A stretch of 64,000 bases of DNA from Arthrobacter luteolus NBRC 107841 (GCF_001552075.1 NZ_BCQM01000006.1:159951-223950), one strand, 5' to 3'. Shown: positions 16,924-25,752, counted from the first letter of the stretch. Numbers and translations: made by a program. Notes: generated by a model from the sequence alone, not told the origin.

Positions 16924-18566
16924 CCGTCCTGCCCGGGCCGGTCATCCGGCTGCCCGCGGCGCGGCCAGAAGGACATGGCCCGCTCGGCCAGCGCGGTGAT
17001 CGTGAGTGAGGGGTTCACGCCCGGGTTCGCGGGCACCGCCGCCCCGTCGACGATGTGCAGGCCCGGATGGCCCCACACCCGGTGGAACTGGTCGATGACG
17101 CCGTGCTCGGGCGAGTCCGAGACGACTGCCCCGCCCAGGAAGTGTGCGGTCATCGGGAGGCCGAACACCTCGGGCCATGAGCCGCGCGCCGCCGCGGGCA
17201 CAGCGCCGTCGCGCTCAAGCCGGGCGGCGATGGCCTGGACCGCCCGGTGCGCACCCGGGAGGTGGCTCGGGTTCGGCTCACCGTGTCCCTGCGCGCTCGT
17301 GAGCACGCGGCGGCCGAAGCTCCGCTTCAGCGAGAGCGTGAGCGAGTTGTCGGCTGTCTGCATCACGAGCGCGATGATGCCCCGCTCGCTCCAGCGGCGG
17401 AGCGAGCCGAGCCGCAGGGCCGTGACGGGTGCCCGGAGGAACCCTCCGATGAGGGCGGCGAGCCGCGCACCGAGTGGGGCGTCACCCGGCACGAGTCCGG
17501 TCGCGAGCCCGCCCATGAGGTTCGAGCCCGGACCGTAACGCACATTCTCGACATGCGTCGTCTCGTCGACATGGAACGAAGTGGTGATCGCGGCCCCGCG
17601 CGCGAGCTCGAGCCCAGCAGGCAGCGAGACGGCGACCGCGCCGTCGAGCGCTTCAGAGTTCGTCCGGGTGAGCCGGCCCAGCGAGTCGGAGAGTCCGGGC
17701 AGAGCGCCGGAGGCCTTCATGCGGTGCAGCAGCTGTTGTGTTCCCCAGGTCCCCGCGGCGAAAACCACCTGCTCGGCCGTGACTGAGCGCCGGTCACGGC
17801 CGAACCACGCGCCCGGGCGTTCCGTCGTGACCCGGTAGCCGCCTCCGGCAAGTGCCCGCACCTCGGTTACGGTGCGGAGCGGTTCGATCACCGTGCCGAG
17901 CCGCTCGGCAAGCGCAAGGTAGTTCTTCACCAGCGTGTTCTTCGCCCCGACGCGGCAGCCGACCATGCAGTTGCCGCACAGTGTGCACCCCGTGCGTCCG
18001 GGACCCTCGCCGCCGAAGAACGGGTCAGGCACCGTCTCGCCCGGCTTGCCGAACCAGATGCCGACCGGGGCGCGCCGGAAGGTGTGGCCAACGCCGAGAT
18101 CTTCCGCGGCACCCGCCATGATGCGCTCCACCGGCCCCTCGTGGGGATACTCCTCGACGACGCCGAGCATCCGTTTTGCGGTCGCGTAGTGTGGCGCGAG
18201 CTCGGCCCGCCAGTCGGCGATGTGCGCCCACTGCCGGTCGGCGAAGAACACCTCGCCCGGCTCGTAGAGCGTGTTCGCGTAGTTCAGCGAGCCGCCGCCG
18301 ACACCGGCTCCCGCGAGCACCATAACGTGCGGCAGCTTGTGAATGCGCTGCACCCCGAAGCACCCGAGTGCAGGAGCCCACAGGTAGCGGCGCACATTCC
18401 ATGAGGTTTTCGCGAAGTCTTCATCGGCGAATCGGCGGCCGGCCTCGTAGACGTGCACTCCGTAGCCCTTGGCGCGGAGCCGAAGAGCAGCGACCGAGCC
18501 GCCGAATCCCGAGCCGATGATCACGACGTCATGGTCAAACCGGGTCCCGCCCATGGCCTTGCTCAT
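16920..18566 (-). CDS. GMC-type FAD oxidoreductase with a four-Cys cluster
   Basis: A 548-residue flavoprotein related to cholesterol oxidase/ChoD-type GMC enzymes. It has N-terminal VVIIGSGFGGSVAALRL for FAD, GAGVGGGSLNYAN, and the C-terminal substrate-side segment HIVDGAAVPANPGVNPS. Between residues ~200 and 220 lies CTLCGNCMVGC, a C-x2-C-x2-C-x3-C pattern that resembles a [4Fe-4S] or structural metal site. Start is the ATG at 18566, which overlaps the diacylglycerol-kinase stop; the open frame upstream is a GC artefact. Last gene of a three-gene minus operon. Likely substrate is a sterol, alcohol or lipid. Confidence 0.85.
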   Translation of the reverse strand: MSKAMGGTRFDHDVVIIGSGFGGSVAALRLRAKGYGVHVYEAGRRFADEDFAKTSWNVRRYLWAPALGCFGVQRIHKLPHVMVLAGAGVGGGSLNYANTLYEPGEVFFADRQWAHIADWRAELAPHYATAKRMLGVVEEYPHEGPVERIMAGAAEDLGVGHTFRRAPVGIWFGKPGETVPDPFFGGEGPGRTGCTLCGNCMVGCRVGAKNTLVKNYLALAERLGTVIEPLRTVTEVRALAGGGYRVTTERPGAWFGRDRRSVTAEQVVFAAGTWGTQQLLHRMKASGALPGLSDSLGRLTRTNSEALDGAVAVSLPAGLELARGAAITTSFHVDETTHVENVRYGPGSNLMGGLATGLVPGDAPLGARLAALIGGFLRAPVTALRLGSLRRWSERGIIALVMQTADNSLTLSLKRSFGRRVLTSAQGHGEPNPSHLPGAHRAVQAIAARLERDGAVPAAARGSWPEVFGLPMTAHFLGGAVVSDSPEHGVIDQFHRVWGHPGLHIVDGAAVPANPGVNPSLTITALAERAMSFWPRRGQPDDRPGQDG

Positions 18567-19519
18567 ACCTGCCTCCGCGGGGCGACGGCGGCGTCCGGCG
18601 CGGCGCCGGGCACGGTCTTGGGAACCAGCACCGTGAGGGCGCCGGGCAGCAGCGAGAAACGCACCGCACCGCCGCCGAGCCGCTCGCCGTCGGCGTACAC
18701 CACGAGCCCTGGCGCGTCGACCTCGATCGTGCCGGCCGCCGTCGACGTCACCTCGCTGCGTTCGATGTGACGGCCGCGCAGCAGCAGCGGGAAAAGGCGG
18801 ATGAGTTTGAGGCGGCCAAGCGGCGCGATGTGCGTGATTTCGAGCAGTCCGTCGCACGGGTTGGCGGCGGGGCAGACGGCCATGCCGCCGCCGTAACTCG
18901 CCGTGTTGCCGACTGCTATGAGGGTGCCCGGCAGGTGCTGCCGGGGTGCACCGTCGACGCCGATTGAAAACGGCACCGGGCGCAGCCGGACGAGTTCCAC
19001 GAGCAGGGCAAGGTAGTAGCGCGCCGTTCCGCGCGGCCAGCGCAGGCGGTTGGTGCGCTCGCTCACCCGGGCATCAAAGCCGAGCGCTGCGACCGTGAGG
19101 AACCGCCGCACCCCGCCAGCCGTCTCAGCCAGTCCGATGTCGATGCGGCGCGGCACTCCGCTGAGCGCGAGTTCGGCAGCAGCTGCGACGGCGGCAGCAG
19201 AGGACTCGTACGGGAGCCCGAGCGCGCGGGCGAGATCGTTGCCGGTACCTGCCGGCACGAGTGCAATGGGAATGCCTGCGCCGACGACCACGTCCAGCAC
19301 CGACGACAGGGTGCCGTCGCCGCCGACCACAACGAGGGCGCGGGGCCGGCCGGCGGCCGCCTGGGAGGCCAGGGCGCGGGTGTCGTCGACGGAGGTGCCC
19401 GTGAACTCCCGCACCTCGGCGCCGAGCTCACGGAGCCGGGCGACCGCGGTATCGGCCGCTGTGGTGCCGCGGCCACGGCCCGACACCGGATTCACGAGCA
19501 AGGCGATGTGCCCGGGCAC
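18563..19519 (-). CDS. Diacylglycerol kinase-like lipid kinase
   Basis: A 318-residue DAGK catalytic protein. It shows LLVNPVSGRGRG at the N terminus, the ATP motif VVGGDGTLSSVLD, PAGTGNDLARALG, and the C-terminal half-barrel with the EVDAPGLVVYADGE motif. It phosphorylates diacylglycerol or a related lipid with ATP. I use GTG 19519 (GGAG upstream) as start; it lies one base after the AGPS-like stop. The neighbouring order DAGK - flavoprotein - TetR - glpD resembles M. tuberculosis Rv2252-Rv2249c, supporting a conserved lipid unit. Confidence 0.85.
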   Translation of the reverse strand: MPGHIALLVNPVSGRGRGTTAADTAVARLRELGAEVREFTGTSVDDTRALASQAAAGRPRALVVVGGDGTLSSVLDVVVGAGIPIALVPAGTGNDLARALGLPYESSAAAVAAAAELALSGVPRRIDIGLAETAGGVRRFLTVAALGFDARVSERTNRLRWPRGTARYYLALLVELVRLRPVPFSIGVDGAPRQHLPGTLIAVGNTASYGGGMAVCPAANPCDGLLEITHIAPLGRLKLIRLFPLLLRGRHIERSEVTSTAAGTIEVDAPGLVVYADGERLGGGAVRFSLLPGALTVLVPKTVPGAAPDAAVAPRRQV

Positions 19520-19520
19520 C

Positions 19521-21194
19521 TCAGCGGCTCCGGGTTTCGGCGGCACCTGCCGCCAGCAGCGCACCCGGATTGAGGATCCCGGCGGGGTCGAGCTCGGCCT
19601 TCACCGCGCTGAGCACGCGCAGGCCGAGTCCGCCGATCTCGCGCTCTAGCCAGGGGGCATGGTCGCGGCCGACGGCGTGATGATGGCTGATCGTGCCGCC
19701 GCCGGCCATGATTGCGTCGTTCACGCGCGGCTTCACCTCGTCCCAGACCTCAAGGGCGTCGCCCTTCACTCCCGCGAGGACCGTGAAGTAGAGCGCAGCG
19801 CCCGTGGGATAGACGTGCGAGACGTGGGAAAGCACCAGCGATTTCGCCCGGTGCGCGGAGAAGCCGAGGGTGATCGCCTCGGTAACCTCGCGCTTCAGCC
19901 GCTCGAGGTTGGACCAGGTCGTGGCGGTCTCCAGGGTTTCGCAGAAAACCCCGTGATCGAGCAGCGAATCGCGCAGGTACGGCGCGTTGAACCGGCCGTG
20001 CACCCACTCTTCGGCTGGCCGCTCTCCTGCGTGCGTCCCACCCGCGGCCGTGAGGACGGCGGCCGTGCGCGCCCGCCGGTCGGCCGTGATGGCGGCCTCG
20101 CCCTCGAAGACCGTGATGACGCTGCATCCCTTCGTGAGCGCCTTGCCGATGCGCCCCACCTGCGCGAGGCTCACCCCCGTCTCGGCCTCATCGGAGAGGC
20201 GGATGACGGTCGGCCCGGTGCCGAGCTGCGCGACCTGCCGCAGTGCGTTCGCGCCCGCGGTGAAGTCGCGGAAGGTCCAGGCGTCGTGCAGCCGCACCTC
20301 CGGCACCGGGTGCACCCGCAGCCGTACCTCGGTGATGACGCCGAAGGCACCTTCGGAACCCAGGAAAAGCTGCACGAGGTCGGGGCCGGCAGCCGAACCC
20401 GGCGCGCGCCCAAGATCGAGTTCGCCGCTCGGGGTCACAACACGCAGCCCCGTGACCATCGCGTCGAAACGGCCGTACCCCGAGGAGTTCTGGCCGGAGG
20501 AGCGGGTGGCCGCGAAACCGCCGATCGTCGCGTAGCGGAAACTCTGCGGGTAGTGCCCAAGTTCGAAGCCGTGCGCGGCAAGCAGCGCCTCAGCCTCCGG
20601 CGCGGTCGTGCCCGCGCGGAGGGTCGCCTCGCCGCTCAGCACGTCGAGTGAGACGAGCCCGGAGAGCCGGTGCAGTTTGAGGCTGACGACGGCGCGGCGG
20701 TGACTGCCGCCGCGGCCGGTCCCGCCCTCGGGGTCCAGCCCGCCGACAACGGACGTTCCCCCGCCGAACGGCACTACGGCGATCCCGCGCTCACCCGCGA
20801 GCCGCAGCACCGCGGCGATCTCGGCGTCGTCGGCCGGGTCGACGACCGCATCCGGCGCGTGCTGCCGCACCGCGCGGCGCCGCAGCAGGTCCAGCGTTGA
20901 CTTACCGCCCGCATGCCGGATGCGTGCCTCGCGGTCGGTGCGCACATGTTCTTCGCCGACGATGGCTGCCAACGCAAGCCTGTCGGCCTCGGAAAGAGCG
21001 GAGTCCGCGAGTTCGACCTCATCGATGGAGACGGCGGGTGCGGGGCGCGGGATACGGCCAAGCTTGACGGGCAGCAGAGCCCGCACCGCGCCGGGCAGGT
21101 CTTTGGCCTTGGCGGGGTCACCCCAGCCGTTCCAGCGCATCGGTCCGGGGGCGGCACTGGGATTTACACTGTGGGCTGCGTCATCGTCGAGCAT
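19521..21194 (-). CDS. FAD-linked oxidase, alkyl-DHAP synthase-like
   Basis: A 557-residue vanillyl-alcohol-oxidase-fold flavoprotein. It has the FAD PP-loop VVPFGGGTSVVGGL, GHYPQSFRYATIGGFAATRSSGQNSS split over the FAD site, FLGSEGAFGVITEV, and a C-terminal SHHHAVGRDHAPW. The HHH segment is the hallmark of alkyl-dihydroxyacetone-phosphate synthase and close relatives. AGPS makes the ether bond of ether lipids; whether this bacterium makes such lipids is not shown. First gene of the minus operon, divergent from TetR across only 20 bases. Confidence 0.85.
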   Translation of the reverse strand: MLDDDAAHSVNPSAAPGPMRWNGWGDPAKAKDLPGAVRALLPVKLGRIPRPAPAVSIDEVELADSALSEADRLALAAIVGEEHVRTDREARIRHAGGKSTLDLLRRRAVRQHAPDAVVDPADDAEIAAVLRLAGERGIAVVPFGGGTSVVGGLDPEGGTGRGGSHRRAVVSLKLHRLSGLVSLDVLSGEATLRAGTTAPEAEALLAAHGFELGHYPQSFRYATIGGFAATRSSGQNSSGYGRFDAMVTGLRVVTPSGELDLGRAPGSAAGPDLVQLFLGSEGAFGVITEVRLRVHPVPEVRLHDAWTFRDFTAGANALRQVAQLGTGPTVIRLSDEAETGVSLAQVGRIGKALTKGCSVITVFEGEAAITADRRARTAAVLTAAGGTHAGERPAEEWVHGRFNAPYLRDSLLDHGVFCETLETATTWSNLERLKREVTEAITLGFSAHRAKSLVLSHVSHVYPTGAALYFTVLAGVKGDALEVWDEVKPRVNDAIMAGGGTISHHHAVGRDHAPWLEREIGGLGLRVLSAVKAELDPAGILNPGALLAAGAAETRSR

Positions 21195-21209
21195 GCGTTA
21201 CAGTGTGAC
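21164..21209. promoter_or_regulatory. Probable TetR operator(s)
   Basis: GTTACA-G-TGTGAC at 21197-21209 is a near-perfect inverted repeat in the 20-base gap between the divergent AGPS-like and TetR genes. A related half-site pair, TTACACTGT at 21164-21172, lies in the first codons of the AGPS-like gene. The tight spacing means one bound dimer would cover both starts. Confidence 0.5.
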
Positions 21210-21214
21210 AGATT

Positions 21215-21859
21215 ATGGAACATCGTCAAGCCGCAGCAGGTGCTGTCTCAGGTACCCAGGCCCGCCCCTGGTCTGCCAGGCAGGCCGTTGAGTGGCCCGT
21301 ATGGGACGCGACCGAGCAGCGGATGCTCGATGCCGCCGCCGAGCTCATCGCGGCACGGGGAGTGCACGGCGTCACCATCGCGGAGGTCGCCCGCAATGCT
21401 GCGGTGAGCCGCCCAACCGTCTACCGCCGCTGGGCGAGCGCCGACGACATCGTTCGCGCTGCCCTGCTGCGCGCCGCCGTCGGCATCATTGACGCTTTCG
21501 GCGCGCCCGCAACGACCCGGGCCGAGATCGTGCGCGATGTGCTGCGCTTCTCGGAGCTCTTCCGCGAGGATGCGCTCTACGGCCGCCTGCTCGAACGCGA
21601 ACCCGAGGTGTTTATGCGCTACACGCTGCAGCGCATCGGCACGAGCCAGCGCGTTATCCTGCACTGGCTCACCGCCGCGGTCACGGCCGCCCAGCGTGGC
21701 GGCACCGTCCGGGAAGGCAACCCCGGGGAGATCTCGGTCATGCTCCTGCTCATTGCACAGTCCGCGATCCTGTCGCACAACACCGTCTCCACCCTCATCG
21801 ACGAGTCACATTGGAGCACTGAACTATGGCACGCACTCGACGGGCATCTGCGCCCCTAA
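21215..21859 (+). CDS. TetR-family transcriptional repressor
   Basis: A 214-residue regulator with an N-terminal helix-turn-helix: MLDAAAELIAARGVHGVTI, EVARNAAVSRPTVYRRW. The rest is an all-helical ligand domain. It probably controls its own operon with glpD and the divergent lipid operon through the GTTACAGTGTGAC repeat. Its ligand may be a lipid or acyl-CoA, by analogy with other lipid-cluster TetR proteins, but this is inference. Its last 34 bases overlap the glpD start. Confidence 0.88.
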   Translation: MEHRQAAAGAVSGTQARPWSARQAVEWPVWDATEQRMLDAAAELIAARGVHGVTIAEVARNAAVSRPTVYRRWASADDIVRAALLRAAVGIIDAFGAPATTRAEIVRDVLRFSELFREDALYGRLLEREPEVFMRYTLQRIGTSQRVILHWLTAAVTAAQRGGTVREGNPGEISVMLLLIAQSAILSHNTVSTLIDESHWSTELWHALDGHLRP

Positions 21860-23439
21860 GCCAGGCCGCACCCGGCTCCGCCGCCCTTAACGCGGGCCGC
21901 CGGGCGCGCGAGCTCGACGCGCTCAGCGCAGGCGGTTCCCCCGTCGACGTGCTCGTGATCGGCGGCGGCGTCACGGGTGCCGGGGTCGCGCTCGATGCGG
22001 CCGCGCGTGGGCTCTCGGTTGTGCTCGTCGAAGCGCACGACCTCGCGTTCGGCACCAGCCGCTGGAGTTCGAAGCTCGTGCACGGGGGCCTTCGCTACCT
22101 CGCCTCGGGCAACCTGGGCGTCGCCCGCGAGAGTGCCATCGAGCGGCACCTCCTGATGACCCGCACAGCACCCCATCTGGTCCGCACACTCCCCCAGCTC
22201 GTGCCCCTCGTGCCCGCGGTGACGACGCGGCAGCGGGTCCTCGGCGGCCTCGGGTTCGGCCTCGGCGACGGCCTGCGGCTGACCGCCGGCACACCCGGCT
22301 CGGTGCTGCCCCACCCGCGTCGCATCGGCCGCGGCGAGACCCTGCGGCTCGCTCCCGCCACGCGGCGCGAGGGCCTGCGCGGCGGGCTGCTCTCCTACGA
22401 CGGGCAACTCGTCGACGACGCCCGGCTCGTCATCGCTATAGCCCGCACCGCGGCGGCGCTCGGCGCGGCCGTGCTCACGCGGATGCGGGCCACCTCGGTA
22501 ACGGCCGACGGCGCCCTGCTCGAGGATACGCTCGGCGGCGGATCGCTGCGGGTGCGCGCCAGGACCGTCGTGAATGCGGCCGGCGTCTGGGCGGGCGAGA
22601 TTGACCCGGGCATCCGGCTGCGCCCGAGCCGCGGGACACACCTCGTGCTCGACGCGGCGGCTATGGGACATCCCCTCGCCGCACTCACCGTGCCCCACCC
22701 GGGTTCCATCAGCCGCTACGTCTTCGCCCTGCCCCAGCAGCTCGGACGGGTGGTCGTGGGCCTCACCGATGAAGATGCCCCGGGACCGGTGCCGGAGGTG
22801 CCGGCACCGACCGACGGCGAGATCGACTTCCTGCTCGCGACGCTCTCCACCGCACTCGAACGCGAGCTGGGGCGCGTCGACGTGCTCGGCGCCTTCGCAG
22901 GCCTGCGTCCCCTCATCGACTCAGGCGGGGGCGCGACGGCTGACTTGTCGCGGCGCCACCATGTGGGCGTCTCTCCCGGCGGCATTGTCAACGTGCTCGG
23001 CGGCAAGCTCACCACCTACCGGGCGATGGCCGAGGACGCCGTGGGTCTGGCTATGCGGCACGGCGGACTCAACGGCGGCGAGTGCCGCACACGCGCGTTG
23101 CCGCTCGTCGGCGCGCCGGGGTCACCCGTTGCGGTGACGCGGTCAGATCCATCTGGTGCCACGGATGCGGCTCTGCCACCCTCGCTCGTGGCCCGGTTCG
23201 GTGCAGAGGCGCCCGCCGTGCTCGCCCGGGCGCGCACCGCCAACCCGGCCACGCTGATCGCACCCGGCATCGACGTCACCCGCGCCGAGATCGAGTTCGC
23301 AGTCCGCTCCGAAGGAGCCCTCGACGTCAACGATGTGCTGGACCGGCGCACCCGCATAGGCCTCGTCGCCGCCGATCGCGAGAACGCCCGGACCGCGGTG
23401 GAGTCACTCGTCGGGGAGGCGCTCACGCAGGTCAGTTGA
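21826..23439 (+). CDS. glpD: Glycerol-3-phosphate dehydrogenase, FAD-dependent
   Basis: A 537-residue membrane-associated flavoenzyme oxidising sn-glycerol-3-phosphate to dihydroxyacetone phosphate and passing electrons to quinone. It has VLVIGGGVTGAGVALDAA for FAD, GTSRWSSKLVHGGLRYLA, RPSRGTHLVLD, and GGKLTTYRAMAEDA near the C-terminal domain. An N-terminal extension of about 35 residues precedes the FAD motif. GGAG lies ahead of the ATG at 21826, inside the TetR gene, so translation is coupled. It supplies DHAP, the precursor used by an alkyl-DHAP synthase type reaction nearby. Confidence 0.92.
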   Translation: MARTRRASAPLSQAAPGSAALNAGRRARELDALSAGGSPVDVLVIGGGVTGAGVALDAAARGLSVVLVEAHDLAFGTSRWSSKLVHGGLRYLASGNLGVARESAIERHLLMTRTAPHLVRTLPQLVPLVPAVTTRQRVLGGLGFGLGDGLRLTAGTPGSVLPHPRRIGRGETLRLAPATRREGLRGGLLSYDGQLVDDARLVIAIARTAAALGAAVLTRMRATSVTADGALLEDTLGGGSLRVRARTVVNAAGVWAGEIDPGIRLRPSRGTHLVLDAAAMGHPLAALTVPHPGSISRYVFALPQQLGRVVVGLTDEDAPGPVPEVPAPTDGEIDFLLATLSTALERELGRVDVLGAFAGLRPLIDSGGGATADLSRRHHVGVSPGGIVNVLGGKLTTYRAMAEDAVGLAMRHGGLNGGECRTRALPLVGAPGSPVAVTRSDPSGATDAALPPSLVARFGAEAPAVLARARTANPATLIAPGIDVTRAEIEFAVRSEGALDVNDVLDRRTRIGLVAADRENARTAVESLVGEALTQVS

Positions 23440-23459
23440 GTATCCGGGGCACACCCCTC

Positions 23460-23799
23460 TCACATCAGGTGCCCGACGAAGATCCTGGCCGCGTCTTCCT
23501 CCGCGAACTGCGGGACACCGCGGTGACCACCCATGTCGGCTTGCAGGGTTTTCTCCTGGGAGCCGAATGCATCGAACAGATCCAGGGCCAGCTGCCGGTC
23601 GTTCCGTTCGTCGTCCCACCGCAGCAGGACATGCAGCGGAATTGTGAGTTGGCGGGCCTCATCAAACATCGCCCGGGGCACGAAGCTCCCGGTGAAAAGG
23701 CCGGCGGCCGCGATGCGCGGTTCGACCAGCGGCAGGACCAGCCGGTCAACAATCTCGTCGACCGGTTTCCCGGCGGCCAATGCCCGGTGTAGATCGGTG
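23460..23799 (-). pseudogene. Degraded second copy of the dienelactone hydrolase-like gene
   Basis: The minus strand encodes DLHRALAAG, then RLVLPLV joined straight to EPRIAAAGLFTGSF, and ends PQFAEEDAARIFVGHLM. It matches the C-terminal half of the intact hydrolase at 13948. About 100 N-terminal residues are missing, and an in-frame 40-residue deletion at about 23723 removes the GFSGG nucleophile. An ATG-type start exists for a 106-residue frame, but the product could not be a hydrolase. Confidence 0.8.
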
Positions 23800-23839
23800 C
23801 GTGGTAGCCCGCAGTGCCTCCCTGACAGGAGGTTGCAGC

Positions 23840-25045
23840 TTAGAGCCGGCGCTGCCGGGTGCCCCCGCGCCAGCCGAGAAATGCCCCCACCGATACAGCG
23901 CAGCCAACGGCAACCATTCTGCGGGTTTTTGTGTTGCGAAGCTCCCGACCCTCCAACTGCGACTGCAGGTGTTCGATAGCTTCACCCTGGGAACTGCAGC
24001 TGCAGCAACCAACAGAGACAGGTACCCGTTCGGCTACCTGTTTGGCTTCGACGTTGCTGCCCAGCAAGTCCTCCAGATCATTGATTTCACCAGATATCCG
24101 CACGCGTGCCTCGACCAGAGATTTACGCGCCAATGCGTTGACTGCACCATTAAGCGACCAATTCGGAATCCGTGACTTTTCGCGTCTGGAATAAATAAAA
24201 GTACTTACCGACACGGACACCATAATTAACACGAGAGCAAGGATTATCTCCCACGGCATGGATATTTCACCAAGCAACGCAACTGCCACGGTCATGACCA
24301 AGGAGAGGACAACAAAAAGCGGAAATATCCATGAACCCCATCTGACGACAGCATAGAATTCTGTGAGGAAATTGTACCGAGCATAAGCATATGCGCCCAC
24401 CAGCACAGTGGTTGGAATCAAATTGAAAAGAAGAACACCAGGCACCTGAGCCGGCTCCTTGAACGCCGGAAGAGCTGCTGCCGCTGTGATGAAGAGGACA
24501 TTGCCCACAATGACCAGCAGCGGCCGTCCACGCGCACCCCTGCCCAAACCCCTTGACCTAGCCACAACCTTGCTCAAGTCCCCATGAAGCCGGCTCGCAG
24601 ATTCTTTGCCTACCACAACAAAACGACCCAGGTTCGTGGCCAGAAAAAACATCAGGCAGAATGTTGGAACAACAACAATGATCATCCCAAAGCGTTCCGG
24701 TCGGTTGAAGGATCCGAGAGCAATGAAGACAATCATGGTTGCCGCGGCCGCTGTCATCATTTCAGCGGCGAATCCCAACTCATTCCTGGACTTATCAGCG
24801 AGTTGCTGGTCACTGTAAAACTGTCTCCCCAAAGATGCCGCATAGAATCCCAGCAAGACCGTGATATAAACAGTCAGCACCCATCCGAGCTGATCGAAAA
24901 GAACATTTCCAGCGCTGATAATCGACTCATTTTCCCATAAGGGAACTGCCTCACCTGCGAAGGCAAAGGCCAACACCAACATCACAACCACGAACAGAAG
25001 GCACAGAGCAGACGTCTCAATACTTGTCTCCCGGTACGATCTCAT
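23840..25045 (-). CDS. Multi-pass membrane protein of unknown function, AT-rich gene
   Basis: I do not recognise this 401-residue protein. It has about eight strongly hydrophobic segments (for example SALCLLFVVVMLVLAFAF, MTAAAATMIVFIALG, PWEIILALVLIMVSVSV). A cytosolic helical stretch with ISGEINDLEDLLGSN follows, then GCCSCSSQGEAIEHLQSQL, and a last hydrophobic segment before a basic end. Start ATG 25045 has AAGGTAGG upstream; earlier ATGs lack a ribosome site. Its codons are clearly AT-richer than its neighbours and it is inserted inside the duplicated segment, so horizontal gain is likely. Channel, transporter or membrane-defence roles are all open. Confidence 0.6.
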   Translation of the reverse strand: MRSYRETSIETSALCLLFVVVMLVLAFAFAGEAVPLWENESIISAGNVLFDQLGWVLTVYITVLLGFYAASLGRQFYSDQQLADKSRNELGFAAEMMTAAAATMIVFIALGSFNRPERFGMIIVVVPTFCLMFFLATNLGRFVVVGKESASRLHGDLSKVVARSRGLGRGARGRPLLVIVGNVLFITAAAALPAFKEPAQVPGVLLFNLIPTTVLVGAYAYARYNFLTEFYAVVRWGSWIFPLFVVLSLVMTVAVALLGEISMPWEIILALVLIMVSVSVSTFIYSRREKSRIPNWSLNGAVNALARKSLVEARVRISGEINDLEDLLGSNVEAKQVAERVPVSVGCCSCSSQGEAIEHLQSQLEGRELRNTKTRRMVAVGCAVSVGAFLGWRGGTRQRRL

Positions 25046-25217
25046 GTTTTGGCCTACCTTATTCATGTGCAGCTGACCCCATTTGTCCTTCGCAACCAGT
25101 AGCGGGGCAGATCCCACACCGAATTAATAATCGGCGGTTCCCACCAACAAGTTAGGCAACTTCGACCGGGACCTAGACCCGTGGGGCCAGGACCGCCCAC
25201 CCTCGCCGCAGGTGGGT

Positions 25218-25709
25218 TCAGCGCCCGTTCTGGAGTGCGTGGAGCGCACGCATTTCGTCCCGCAGTTCAGCAACCGGGCCAGCTGTGTCAGCACCGGGCA
25301 CGACGGCGGTGATCGGCAGGTTGGCCACCGGCCCAGCCGGTACTCCCCACTCCGCCAGCCACTCCGAGAGCTGTGCGCCGCTGGCGGCGTACACGACGCG
25401 TCCAAGCCCCACCCAGCCGTGGGCCGCCGCGCACATCGGGCAGTGTTCCCCGGAGGTGTAAACCGTGCTGGCTGCGCGTTCGGCGGGTGTTTGGTGCTCG
25501 GCAGCCCACCGGGCGATCTCGAATTCGGGGTGACGGGTGGCGTCGCCGTCCTTGACGCGGTTCCGGTCTTCGAAGAGCACCTGCCCGTCGGGATCCACGA
25601 GCAAGGAGCCGAATGGCTCGTCCCCGTCCTCCCAGGCAGAGCGGGCAAGCTCGGCGCAGCGGCGCAGGTGGTTCAGTTCAGTGGGGGTGGGCACGTAGAA
25701 CGTTGTCAT
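25218..25709 (-). CDS. Zinc-dependent nucleoside/cytidine-type deaminase, intact copy
   Basis: A 163-residue CDA-fold deaminase. The first zinc motif is RHPEFE (H with the catalytic Glu two on), the second is EHCPMC (two Cys). These fit the guanine deaminase/tRNA adenosine deaminase branch, with HPE instead of the more usual HAE and EHC instead of EPC. It should deaminate a nucleobase or nucleoside; substrate is unknown. A frameshifted copy lies at 15515-16036. Start is the ATG at 25709. Confidence 0.82.
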   Translation of the reverse strand: MTTFYVPTPTELNHLRRCAELARSAWEDGDEPFGSLLVDPDGQVLFEDRNRVKDGDATRHPEFEIARWAAEHQTPAERAASTVYTSGEHCPMCAAAHGWVGLGRVVYAASGAQLSEWLAEWGVPAGPVANLPITAVVPGADTAGPVAELRDEMRALHALQNGR

Positions 25710-25752
25710 GGCCTCAGGCTAGCAAGGCATTCATCCACACCCGCCACGGGGA

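Larger units (their letters stand above)
23460..25727. repeat. Segmental duplication, copy B
   Basis: Second copy of the hydrolase + deaminase segment (compare 13948-16053), same orientation. Here the hydrolase is broken and the deaminase intact, and an AT-richer membrane-protein gene lies between them. Right-end similarity reaches the GCTAGCAAGG beyond the deaminase start. Confidence 0.7.
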
